This document shows positions 1 to 5,983 of a stretch of DNA of 16,734 nt, piece by piece; position 1 is the first letter of the stretch; the number at the start of each line of letters is the position of its first letter. The translations under genes and the position numbers were made by a program. This stretch comes from Promethearchaeota archaeon. Lineage in GTDB: Archaea; Asgardarchaeota; Lokiarchaeia; Sigynarchaeales; SOKP01. Where the stretch lies: assembly GCA_019057775.1 (NCBI GenBank), contig JAHLWT010000014.1, forward strand, positions 1 through 16,734, in the 5' to 3' direction. The notes beneath the pieces are model-generated. The model was not told where the DNA came from and ran no database searches. It saw only the letters and a list, made by a program, of their open reading frames with translations.

Positions 1-36
1 TTACGAGTTGCATCCCTGCAAATTCTTTTTTAAGGT

Positions 37-237
37 TTAATCATCAAAGGTTATGAAATAGTCTCCGTTATATGAACTTCCGAGTAAACCGCCCAGCTTA
101 ACATAAAATTGAGCCACACCTGCATTGGTATTATCAAGGGAAAGGCTTATAACATGACCCTCTCCACCGGTAAAGCTTTCAATAGAGACATGCATTTCGT
201 TAAAAACCTCCATATTTAAAGTTATTAACTGCCCTAT
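37..237 (-). pseudogene. C-terminal half of a PPC domain, detached remnant
   Basis: Just past the stop of the lipoprotein gene, a different minus-strand frame reads about 65 residues ending YVKLGGLLGSSYNGDYFITF and a stop at 37-39. This resembles the last 65 residues of the lipoprotein itself, which end YIKLGGILGKSLKGNYTISF. The similarity begins close to 237, without the EPND-containing first half of a domain and without a start codon at its beginning; the first ATG inside it is at 213, giving 58 codons. I infer the tail of a third, or previously terminal, PPC domain left after deletion plus frameshift. Expression of the 58-codon frame as a small protein is possible but unsupported, since it lacks a signal peptide. 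Confidence 0.65.
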
Positions 238-1073
238 GTTGCATCTGATTCGGTAAAGGATATAGTATAATTACCTTTTAAACTTTTCCCAAGAATACCA
301 CCTAATTTAATATACACAGTAATATCAGAACCGGAAGGGTTATTTAAATAAAAATTAAGAACTTGGCCATCGTTACCGTCTAAACCCTCGTCCTTCAATA
401 TTTGACTCTCGTCATAGATTTTAAAGTGAAGTTCCAGGTCGTTCGCTAGTGGTGAAACAGTAAAATCAACCTTCTTATTTGGCCTTACGAGAACCAGGAA
501 AAAATCAAAATCACCGTTTGGATATTCTGTAGAAGCAGTCACAACTATAGTGCCGGAAATATTTCCGGTTGGGTAGCTTGAAATAATCGTAGCCTGGCCA
601 AAAGTATCATTTGGTTCATTATCGTCATTATCATTCAGATCGGTAACTTTTAAAGTATAATCCCCCTCTTCATCTTCAGATTTATCATATATTTCCAAAT
701 AGTATGTAGCTCCGGTTGTAGGCCATTTTATCGCATAACCCGTTCCCGCTCCACCTTCATATGTTACCCTAAGGTTGCCAAGATCATCATAAATGGAACA
801 AACAATTTGTAAATTATCGGAAAAATTTCCCAATTCAATCAGGGCATTTTTAATTATCTTCTGATTATCAACAATAGTAAAACTATAAAAATCATGATTG
901 CCTTTGGATATAGAAGCATTGATCTGTGTTTCCAAAGTCAGTTCTATGGCTTCAGTAAGGCTATCATTTGGTTCATATTCGTCCTTAAAAGGATCATCTT
1001 TTTCACACGCGTTCAGGAACAGGATTAATGCTATGGAAAGACATAGAAAAAGAGTTTTTTTAATTGATTTCAT
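234..1073 (-). CDS. Lipoprotein with two PPC (pre-peptidase C-terminal) domains
   Basis: A 279-residue exported lipoprotein of unknown specific function. Residues 1-22 form a type II signal peptide (basic MKSIKK, hydrophobic core, lipobox LNAC) with the lipidated cysteine at 23. The following EKDD is acidic, as in lipoprotein export signals of Bacteroidota that send proteins to the outer face of the outer membrane, so surface display is likely. Two tandem beta-sandwich repeats of PPC type follow: residues about 33-145 (EPNDS at 34-38, HDFYSF at 60-65) and 152-275 (EPNDT at 153-157, GDFDFF at 187-192). PPC domains usually accompany secreted proteases or other surface enzymes and may bind protein or carbohydrate. 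No catalytic domain is present. The start is the only Met that gives a complete signal peptide. A fragment of another PPC domain lies just downstream. Confidence 0.85.
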   Translation of the reverse strand: MKSIKKTLFLCLSIALILFLNACEKDDPFKDEYEPNDSLTEAIELTLETQINASISKGNHDFYSFTIVDNQKIIKNALIELGNFSDNLQIVCSIYDDLGNLRVTYEGGAGTGYAIKWPTTGATYYLEIYDKSEDEEGDYTLKVTDLNDNDDNEPNDTFGQATIISSYPTGNISGTIVVTASTEYPNGDFDFFLVLVRPNKKVDFTVSPLANDLELHFKIYDESQILKDEGLDGNDGQVLNFYLNNPSGSDITVYIKLGGILGKSLKGNYTISFTESDAT

Positions 1074-1105
1074 TTTTTTGGATTTTTTATATTCTAAATT
1101 CAGGA

Positions 1106-1137
1106 TAAAATTAAACTAAATTAATTTAAAAGTCAAA
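1106..1137 (-). promoter_or_regulatory. Candidate promoter for the PPC lipoprotein gene
   Basis: On the minus strand TTTG (1134-1137) is followed after 20 nt by TAATTTTA (1106-1113), one mismatch from the Bacteroidota -7 consensus TAnnTTTG. It lies about 33 nt upstream of the start codon, in AT-rich sequence where chance matches are common. Confidence 0.4.
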
Positions 1138-1164
1138 GAATAAATAAAGTACGACTGCAAAATA

Positions 1165-1275
1165 TACATTCGTCGGACGGGCTCCCGCTTATGTGACCTG
1201 GAGGTAAACAAATGATCTTCCCTCCTTCAGCCGTCGGACCGCAATCCCGATAGCTATCGGGAGGCGGACGGTCCC
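1165..1275. repeat. Palindromic repeat cluster at the 3' end of ispG
   Basis: It contains the perfect 18-bp palindrome TCCCGATAGCTATCGGGA at 1245-1262, enclosed by the outer inverted repeat GGACCG (1236-1241) / CGGTCC (1269-1274). A related motif, CGTCGGAC followed by CCCG, occurs near 1170 and again near 1232 as an imperfect direct repeat. The palindrome resembles interspersed intergenic repeats of Bacteroidota. As RNA it would fold into a very stable hairpin 20-50 nt after the ispG stop and may end or stabilise that transcript, although no clear U-tract follows on the minus strand. Confidence 0.6.
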
Positions 1276-1282
1276 TCACAAG

Positions 1283-3229
1283 TTACGGATCAAACCAGTC
1301 GCCGCTTTCTTTTATTAAATTAACAAGCTCATTCACAGCATCTTTTGAAGGTATGTTTCGCTTTACTATTTCCTGTTTCCGGTATAATGTTATTTTTCCC
1401 TTTCCCGATCCGACATATCCATAATCAGCATCAGCCATTTCTCCTGGCCCGTTAACTATACATCCCATGATCCCAATTTTTAATCCTTTCAGATGATAAG
1501 TTGCTTCCCTGATTTTTGCTGTTGTTTCCAGCAGGTCAAATAGAGTTCGTCCGCATGAGGGGCATGATATGTACTCAACTTTGGTTGTTCTGACCCGGCT
1601 TGCCTGCAATATGCCAAAACCGGTTGAATTTATTTCCCGGCAGGTTATCAGCCCCTTATTCCTGATCCAGACTCCATCACCAAGGCCATCCAGCAGTAAA
1701 GCACCAAGGTCAGAAGCACTCTTAAGCAACAAATCTTCAGGGTTTTTTCCCTTGTAATCCCGTTGAATAATAACCGGAATGTTGTTTAAATTATCCATTA
1801 ACCGGCAGATCAGTGCTCTTTGCTCAGCCATACCATTTTGGTTTTGAGTCTGAAGGACTAAAACCACTGTATCATCTCCCTCAAGGTATTTCAAATCCTT
1901 TTCATCCAATCCGGGCAGATCAATTTTAATAAAATTCAGCAAGTCGGATCTGTTCTTTTTCCCAATATACTCATGAAAAGAAAAAAGGGGGAAAAGACGA
2001 TCTTTTTCTCCAGTGTCATTTTTCCAGGCAGAATAATCGACAATCATCCCCAATTCTTCCGGCACTAAACATTCAATTCTCCGATCGCCCAGATAAATAA
2101 AATCTGTAGCCTGATCGGAAATGATCCAGTTGTTTTCTTTAGCATCGTACTTATATCCCAGTTGTGAAAAAAAAGAAAACGAAATTGATCTTTCTTCACT
2201 CAGATCAGTCACTACAACCGGTACATTTACTCCACCAATGTTTCGAACCGTGTTTGTTTTTCGTCTCTGATACCGAAACGGATTGATTATTATTCCAGGA
2301 CCTTCTTTGATTTCCGAATGATCGCTACGACCGGAAAAATAACCAATCAGTTTTTTAGCTACCGGAATCTCGAATTCCGGTTCTTCCGTCAGTGAAACTC
2401 TAATTGTATCGCCGATACCATCCGCCAGCAGGCTACCAATGCCCACAGCCGATTTTATCCTTCCATCCTCTCCTCCACCGGCTTCAGTAACACCCAGATG
2501 GATAGGATAAACCAGCCCCTCTTTGAACATCCGGTTAACCAGAAGTCGATATGCCTGAACCATAACAAGAGTATTACTGGACTTCATTGAAAAAACAACA
2601 TCATGGAAATTTTCATTTATACAAACATGAAGAAATTCCATGGCAGATTCCACCATTCCTTCGGGAGTATTGCCGTACCGGCTTAATATCCTGTCAGATA
2701 AGGAACCATGGTTTACACCAATTCTGATGGCAGTACCATAATCCTTACAAATATTAATCAGGGAAATTAGTCGTACCCGGATGTTATCAATGCCAGACTT
2801 ATATTCCTTCTCCGAATATTGCTTGTCTGAAAATGGTTGCCTCCTGTCAGCAAAGTTTCCGGGATTTATCCTGACTTTTTCGACAATTCCAGCGGCCATT
2901 TCAGCAATATCCGGGTTAAAATGAACATCAGCAATCAGGGGGGTATGGTATCCTTTTTCCCTCAATTCCTTCTTTATATTTACTAAATTTTCTGCTTCTT
3001 TTCTCCCCTGAGTTGTTATTCTAACATAGTCAGCTCCGGAATCTATAATCCTTATGCATTGTTCTACCGTTGTTTTTGTATCCAGGGTATTGGTATTTGT
3101 CATGGATTGTATCCGGATTGGTGATGTGCCACCTAAAGGCACATCTCCGATGTTAACCATCCGGGTTTTTAACCTTGAATAGCTAAAAAGACTGTTACAA
3201 TATTTAAAATGTATATTATACGGTTCCAT
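1283..3229 (-). CDS. ispG: 4-hydroxy-3-methylbut-2-enyl diphosphate synthase, long form (IspG/GcpE)
   Basis: Penultimate enzyme of the methylerythritol phosphate pathway; it reductively converts methylerythritol cyclodiphosphate into hydroxymethylbutenyl diphosphate in the cytoplasm using a [4Fe-4S] cluster. The 648 residues fit the long, three-domain form known from Bacteroidota, Chlamydiae and plants, compared with about 370 in E. coli. An N-terminal TIM barrel spans about 20-300 (GDVPLGG at 28-34, GVTEAGGGEDGRIKSAVGIG at 246-265). An inserted barrel-like domain of low conservation covers about 300-540. The Fe-S domain is C-terminal. Predicted cluster ligands are Cys556 and Cys559 (CPSCGRT), Cys590 and Glu597 (GCIVNGPGE), spaced 3, 31 and 7, close to the E. 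coli 3, 32 and 7. The start is placed at ATG 3229 because a good promoter box lies 44-51 nt upstream; an internal Met at residue 24 is an alternative. The gene stands alone with long flanking gaps. Confidence 0.97.
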   Translation of the reverse strand: MEPYNIHFKYCNSLFSYSRLKTRMVNIGDVPLGGTSPIRIQSMTNTNTLDTKTTVEQCIRIIDSGADYVRITTQGRKEAENLVNIKKELREKGYHTPLIADVHFNPDIAEMAAGIVEKVRINPGNFADRRQPFSDKQYSEKEYKSGIDNIRVRLISLINICKDYGTAIRIGVNHGSLSDRILSRYGNTPEGMVESAMEFLHVCINENFHDVVFSMKSSNTLVMVQAYRLLVNRMFKEGLVYPIHLGVTEAGGGEDGRIKSAVGIGSLLADGIGDTIRVSLTEEPEFEIPVAKKLIGYFSGRSDHSEIKEGPGIIINPFRYQRRKTNTVRNIGGVNVPVVVTDLSEERSISFSFFSQLGYKYDAKENNWIISDQATDFIYLGDRRIECLVPEELGMIVDYSAWKNDTGEKDRLFPLFSFHEYIGKKNRSDLLNFIKIDLPGLDEKDLKYLEGDDTVVLVLQTQNQNGMAEQRALICRLMDNLNNIPVIIQRDYKGKNPEDLLLKSASDLGALLLDGLGDGVWIRNKGLITCREINSTGFGILQASRVRTTKVEYISCPSCGRTLFDLLETTAKIREATYHLKGLKIGIMGCIVNGPGEMADADYGYVGSGKGKITLYRKQEIVKRNIPSKDAVNELVNLIKESGDWFDP

Positions 3230-3272
3230 TTAAGGATTATGATTTGTAAATTTATTGTCATGGGATAGTTTG

Positions 3273-3280
3273 CAAATATA
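3273..3280 (-). promoter_or_regulatory. ispG: Candidate -7 box of the ispG promoter
   Basis: The minus strand reads TATATTTG, an exact match to TAnnTTTG, 44-51 nt upstream of the ispG start. No clear TTTG -33 box is seen at the expected distance, only T-rich sequence. Confidence 0.5.
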
Positions 3281-3352
3281 AAGGGAAAATATGAAGTAAT
3301 AAAAATCTACCTTTTGCGGATGTGATTTTGATATATCCCTAACCCGGATAAA

Positions 3353-3375
3353 CCCCGTAGGAATTTCCAACGGGG
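3353..3375. repeat. Palindromic intergenic repeat (CCCCGT ... ACGGGG)
   Basis: CCCCGT (3353-3358) pairs with ACGGGG (3370-3375). Inside, GGAA and TTCC also pair around a single T, with one A/A mismatch, giving an almost perfect 23-nt palindrome. On the plus strand TAAAATTTTA follows, so it is terminator-like, but no plus-strand gene precedes it. It lies upstream of the ispG promoter and looks like an interspersed repeat. Confidence 0.55.
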
Positions 3376-3392
3376 TAAAATTTTAGTGATTT

Positions 3393-3413
3393 ACCAAAGG
3401 CATCTCATATGGG
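3393..3413. repeat. Degenerate member of the AAGGCATGCC palindrome family
   Basis: The stretch carries CCAAAGGCATCTCATATGGG, which resembles better-preserved copies at 3610-3638 and 8510-8536. It is weakly palindromic here. Confidence 0.35.
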
Positions 3414-3451
3414 AAAATAATGAAATCCATGATTTAACATCCGGCTAATTG

Positions 3452-3498
3452 CGCCGTAAGCAACACTACACTCCTAAGCAGCAATAGCAGTTACGGCG
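3452..3498 (+). other. Conserved stem-loop, copy 1 (8-bp stem, 31-nt loop)
   Basis: CGCCGTAA (3452-3459) pairs perfectly with TTACGGCG (3491-3498). A matching structure occurs on the opposite strand at 16190-16236, with stem CGCCGAAA/TTTCGGCG and the same 31-nt loop length. The stem difference is a compensatory T-A to A-T change. A terminator-like hairpin follows about 33 nt downstream in both copies. Here no plus-strand gene lies upstream, so a small RNA or a mobile repeat are both possible. Confidence 0.5.
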
Positions 3499-3520
3499 TT
3501 TTTATTAACTGGCTGTACTT

Positions 3521-3557
3521 TCTACAATAATAGAACCTCTCCGAGGTTCTTTTCTTA
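3521..3557 (+). terminator. Terminator-like hairpin with TCTAYMATAAT header (family copy a)
   Basis: The header TCTACAATAAT (3521-3531) precedes a perfect 8-bp stem AGAACCTC (3532-3539) / GAGGTTCT (3543-3550) with loop TCC, followed by TTTCTT. The shape is that of a Rho-independent terminator on the plus strand. Related hairpins with the same header occur at 3664-3693, 15957-15985 and 16143-16167. Confidence 0.55.
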
Positions 3558-3609
3558 GATTATAAAATAATTGTTTATTCTTCCCCCGACTCGTCAAACC
3601 TTCCAGCAT

Positions 3610-3638
3610 CTGCTCCCGAAGGGATGCCTATGGTACAG
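3610..3638. repeat. Palindromic repeat, AAGGGATGCCTATGG type
   Basis: CTG at the left end pairs with CAG at the right end, and the core GAAGGGATGCCTATGGTACA resembles the core of the repeat at 8510-8536. No coding signal was seen; a reading frame of 80 codons at 3571-3813 runs through several repeats and is not credible as a gene. Confidence 0.45.
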
Positions 3639-3663
3639 ACCTGGAAGAGTTGTTCCGAAACAT

Positions 3664-3693
3664 CGACCCTGGAGGGGTCGGATTATTATAGGG
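3664..3693 (-). repeat. Header-hairpin repeat (family copy b)
   Basis: On the minus strand CCTATAATAATC is followed by CGACCCCTCCAGGGTCG, with stem arms at 3664-3669 and 3675-3680. The header matches the other copies, while the stem sequence differs yet stays base-paired. It lies 200-230 nt downstream of cysS on the same strand. Confidence 0.5.
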
Positions 3694-3756
3694 AAAAAAC
3701 GTATAAATAGAATACCGGTCCAATTGCTACTGCTCATCAGGGAGAAACCATTTACT

Positions 3757-3815
3757 CTCCGCCAGCCGGCGGATCGTGAGAACAGTTATTCTCCGCCAGC
3801 CGGCGGATCATGAGA
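3757..3815. repeat. Two direct repeats carrying a CCGCC/GGCGG palindrome
   Basis: A 25-bp unit beginning CTCCGCCAGCCGGCGGATC occurs at 3757-3781 and 3791-3815, differing at one base (GTGAGA versus ATGAGA), with start points 34 bp apart. Each unit contains CCGCC-AGCC-GGCGG, able to form a hairpin. It lies 80-140 bp downstream of cysS. Two copies are too few for a CRISPR array, and no cas gene is present. Confidence 0.7.
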
Positions 3816-3892
3816 TCGCTTCGCTAAGTTCGTTTAGTTCATGGGCCGGAACAGGAAAAATATCCTTTGTAGGGCCGTAACTTACTGGCGTT

Positions 3893-5416
3893 TCAACCCT
3901 GCCGGGAAATTTGTGATTTCTTTCCCGTTTTTAACTTATCCTTTGAGATTATTTCCCAGTCAAAACCATCCTTTGTATCCTTAATCTCGATACCCAATCT
4001 GTTCAGGGCATTACGAATCCTGTCAGCTGTTCCAAAGTCTTTGTTCCGTTTTGCTTCAAGGCGAATATTCAGGATCGTATCGATCAGCTCATCTGAAAGT
4101 TTATCTTTACCCATGGAGATTTCTTCTGTCTGTAACCCAAGTATATCTCCCACGAAGGTATGATACAGCTTTATCAGTATTTCAAGATCTTCCTTATTGA
4201 TGGATTCCTGTTCAATTTGGATTGAATTGATCATTCTAATCCCATCAAACAGATATGAAATCAGAATAGGGGTGTCCAGATCGTCATTTAAGGCATCGTA
4301 GCATCTTTTTTCCAGGGATTCGATGTCAAGGGTTGAATTTGATGAAGGTTTAATCTTATCGAGTGTATGTATCCCTGAAAACAATCTTTCCAATCCTTTT
4401 TCTGAAGCCTGGAGAGCCCTATTTGTGAAATCCAGTGGGCTACGGTAATGAGCCTGCAGCATAAAGAACCGGATGGTCATTGGGGTATATGCTTTTTCAA
4501 GCAATTTATGCTTACCGGTAAAAAATTCATCCAGGGAAATGGAATTGCCCAGTGATTTACCCATCTTTTGGCCATTTAATGTAACCAGGTTATTATGCAT
4601 CCAGTATTTTACGGATTCCTTTCCCAAAGCTGCTTTTGATTGGGCTATTTCACATTCATGGTGTGGGAATAGCAGATCCATTCCACCACCGTGGATATCA
4701 AATTTTTCACCGAGGTATTTTGTGCTCATCACAGAGCATTCGAGGTGCCATCCCGGAAAGCCGGTACTCCATTCGGAAGGCCATTTCATAATATGTTCAG
4801 GCTTTGCTTTTTTCCATAAAGCAAAATCATATGGGTTTTTCTTTTCTTCACGTCCTTCAAGCTCTCTTGTATAAGAAAGCAGATCTTCCAGAACCCTTCC
4901 TGAAAGTTTTCCGTAATTTCTATATTTACTATTGTATCTTTTCAGGTTAAAATAAACCGATCCGTTCACTTCATAGGCAAATCCGTTTTCAATGATTTTA
5001 CTTACAAATTCCTGCTGATCAATAATATGTCCTGAAGCCAAAGGTTCAATACCTGGTTCAAGCACATTAAGCTGACGCATATTATGGTGGTAGCTATTTA
5101 TATATTTCTGTACCACCTCCATCGGCTCGAGTTGTTCCAGCCGTGCTCTTTTGCCAACCTTATCTTCTCCTTCGTCAGCATCCTGCTCCAGGTGCCCCAC
5201 ATCGGTAATATTTCTCACATAGCGAACATTATATCCCAGGTGTTTGAGATACCTGAAAAGCAGGTCAAAGGTAATGGCCGGGCGGGCATGGCCCAAATGA
5301 GCTTCTCCATAAACTGTTGGCCCGCAAACATATAAACCAACATGAGGGGGATTAATAGGTGTAAATTTCCCCTTTTTCCCGGTTAAGGTATTATAAATGG
5401 ATAGTTTTTTTTGCAT
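3893..5416 (-). CDS. cysS: Cysteinyl-tRNA synthetase
   Basis: Class I aminoacyl-tRNA synthetase that attaches cysteine to tRNA-Cys in the cytoplasm. The protein has 507 residues from the chosen start, somewhat longer than E. coli CysRS (about 460). The HIGH motif is HLGH (40-43) within GEAHLGHAR. The KMSKS motif is KMGKS (284-288). Predicted zinc ligands are Cys31, Cys227, His252 and Glu256, with the same 25 and 4 spacing of the last three as in E. coli. A DALR-type anticodon-binding region fills the C-terminal part. The frame is open to an earlier ATG at 5461, but those 15 residues ([10 protein letters not shown]...) are not family-like, and the candidate promoter at 5450-5480 would start transcription inside them, so ATG 5416 is preferred. 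The gene is divergent from the riboswitch-led homocysteine operon. Confidence 0.97.
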   Translation of the reverse strand: MQKKLSIYNTLTGKKGKFTPINPPHVGLYVCGPTVYGEAHLGHARPAITFDLLFRYLKHLGYNVRYVRNITDVGHLEQDADEGEDKVGKRARLEQLEPMEVVQKYINSYHHNMRQLNVLEPGIEPLASGHIIDQQEFVSKIIENGFAYEVNGSVYFNLKRYNSKYRNYGKLSGRVLEDLLSYTRELEGREEKKNPYDFALWKKAKPEHIMKWPSEWSTGFPGWHLECSVMSTKYLGEKFDIHGGGMDLLFPHHECEIAQSKAALGKESVKYWMHNNLVTLNGQKMGKSLGNSISLDEFFTGKHKLLEKAYTPMTIRFFMLQAHYRSPLDFTNRALQASEKGLERLFSGIHTLDKIKPSSNSTLDIESLEKRCYDALNDDLDTPILISYLFDGIRMINSIQIEQESINKEDLEILIKLYHTFVGDILGLQTEEISMGKDKLSDELIDTILNIRLEAKRNKDFGTADRIRNALNRLGIEIKDTKDGFDWEIISKDKLKTGKKSQISRQG

Positions 5417-5449
5417 TTTATTGCTTTCGATTTGAGCGGTTGGTGCAGG

Positions 5450-5480
5450 TAAAATTAGCAATAATTTCTTGGAAGTTAAA
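5450..5480 (-). promoter_or_regulatory. cysS: Candidate cysS promoter
   Basis: On the minus strand TTTA (5477-5480) is followed after 19 nt by TAATTTTA (5450-5457), each one mismatch from the Bacteroidota TTTG / TAnnTTTG pattern. Transcription would begin near 5443, leaving a leader of about 27 nt before ATG 5416. Confidence 0.4.
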
Positions 5481-5533
5481 TATTTTCAGTTTACCTTAGC
5501 AGGCTCAAATTCAAATATTCCTTTCTTTTAAGG

Positions 5534-5658
5534 GTGTTTGATTTATTAAGAAGAGGGGAGAGATTAGGCTCAACGAACCTCTAGCAACCTTTTCCACCGA
5601 GCGGAAAAAAGGTGCTAACACCTAATCCCGGTAAAACGGGAGATGATAACTTAAACAC
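5534..5658 (+). promoter_or_regulatory. SAM-I (S-box) riboswitch aptamer
   Basis: All parts of an S-box aptamer are visible. P1: 5534-5547 pairs with 5645-5658, with one mismatch and G-U pairs. P2: AGAGG (5552-5556) / CCTCT (5578-5582), extended by GAG (5558-5560) / CTC (5569-5571) across a kink-turn side with AACGAA. Conserved AGCAACC (5583-5589) and GGTGCTAA (5611-5618) flank P3 (5588-5595 / 5603-5612). P4: CCCG (5627-5630) / CGGG (5637-5640). The pseudoknot is exact over 6 bp: ATTAGG in the P2 loop (5563-5568) with CCTAAT between P3 and P4 (5621-5626). SAM binding normally lowers expression of downstream methionine genes. The next genes on this strand are the homocysteine-synthesis operon. 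TACCTTAG at 5502-5509 is a weak candidate -7 box. Confidence 0.92.
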
Positions 5659-5665
5659 AAAATCA

Positions 5666-5785
5666 ATGAACAGGTTATTCAAAAGACAAAAAACAACTTT
5701 CCCGGCAATTATTCCGGTGGGAGTTTCTTTCCATTTAATCTTCAGAGATTTTACAATGCCCTTCATGCCTATGTGCATGCGTTAG
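5666..5785 (+). CDS. Possible Met/Cys-rich leader peptide (39 aa)
   Basis: An ATG 7 nt after the riboswitch P1 opens 39 codons ending MPFMPMCMR and a TAG stop. The last nine residues include four Met and one Cys, preceded by MNRLFKRQKTTFPAIIPVGV and a short linker. The stop codon lies inside the 5' arm of a strong hairpin (5781-5820). That geometry is typical of leader peptides in attenuation control, where ribosome position depends on the supply of the encoded amino acid. The A-rich sequence before the ATG suits Bacteroidota initiation; there is no Shine-Dalgarno site. An overlapping minus-strand frame of 65 codons (5581-5778) is antisense to the aptamer and is discounted. I do not know a published counterpart; the frame could be chance. 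Confidence 0.45.
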   Translation: MNRLFKRQKTTFPAIIPVGVSFHLIFRDFTMPFMPMCMR

Positions 5786-5820
5786 ACTTCGAACAAATCT
5801 TGTTTGAAGGCCTGTCTAAT
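5781..5820 (+). promoter_or_regulatory. Attenuator-like hairpin overlapping the leader-peptide stop
   Basis: GTTAGAC (5781-5787) pairs with GTCTAAT (5814-5820), and TTCGAACA (5788-5795) pairs with TGTTTGAA (5801-5808), leaving a 5-nt loop and a 5-nt bulge on the 3' side: 15 bp in all, two of them G-U. The sequence after it (TCGTTCTTAT) is only moderately U-rich, so termination strength is uncertain. It may be the expression platform of the riboswitch, of the leader peptide, or of both. Confidence 0.5.
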
Positions 5821-5829
5821 TCGTTCTTA

Positions 5830-5865
5830 TGACCACACCGGTCAGTTTCTCCCTTACTTTTTTTT
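5830..5865 (+). terminator. Weak hairpin followed by a T8 tract in the operon leader
   Basis: TGACC (5830-5834) pairs with GGTCA (5840-5844) and a T8 run lies at 5858-5865. The 13-nt gap between stem and T-run is long for an intrinsic terminator. An alternative pairing of GTCAG (5841-5845) with CTGAC (5876-5880) would put the T-run in a loop, which could be a mutually exclusive state. Confidence 0.3.
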
Positions 5866-5910
5866 ATTGTTCAACCTGACATAAAGATATTTTATACCAA
5901 ACATTGTAAT

Positions 5911-5964
5911 AAAATTCGGCGGATCGAATTTTAGAAATAAGCAGAATATAAATAAGCTTATTTA
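5911..5964. promoter_or_regulatory. Two perfect inverted repeats just upstream of the DUF39 gene
   Basis: AAAATTCG (5911-5918) and CGAATTTT (5925-5932) form a perfect 8-bp inverted repeat with a 6-nt spacer. TAAATAAGCTTATTTA (5949-5964) is a perfect 16-bp palindrome ending 19 nt before the start codon. Either could be an operator or a hairpin that affects translation. AT-rich composition makes chance palindromes fairly likely. Confidence 0.35.
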
Positions 5965-5983
5965 CCTTTTGAAATTTAAAAAA

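Noticed and set aside
3452..3498. Integron attC site or tRNA-like structure
   Set aside because: The stem lacks the GTTRRRY/RYYYAAC core boxes, no integrase or cassette genes occur, and no cloverleaf can be drawn.
3571..3813. An 80-codon plus-strand open frame
   Set aside because: It runs through three repeat types (3610-3638, 3664-3693, 3757-3815), has atypical composition and no recognisable protein features.
3757..3815. Minimal CRISPR array
   Set aside because: Only two repeats with a 9-bp gap between units, and no cas genes.
5581..5778. A 65-codon minus-strand open frame upstream of cysS
   Set aside because: It is antisense to the well-supported SAM-I aptamer and its C-terminus simply translates the P3 and conserved-core sequence.
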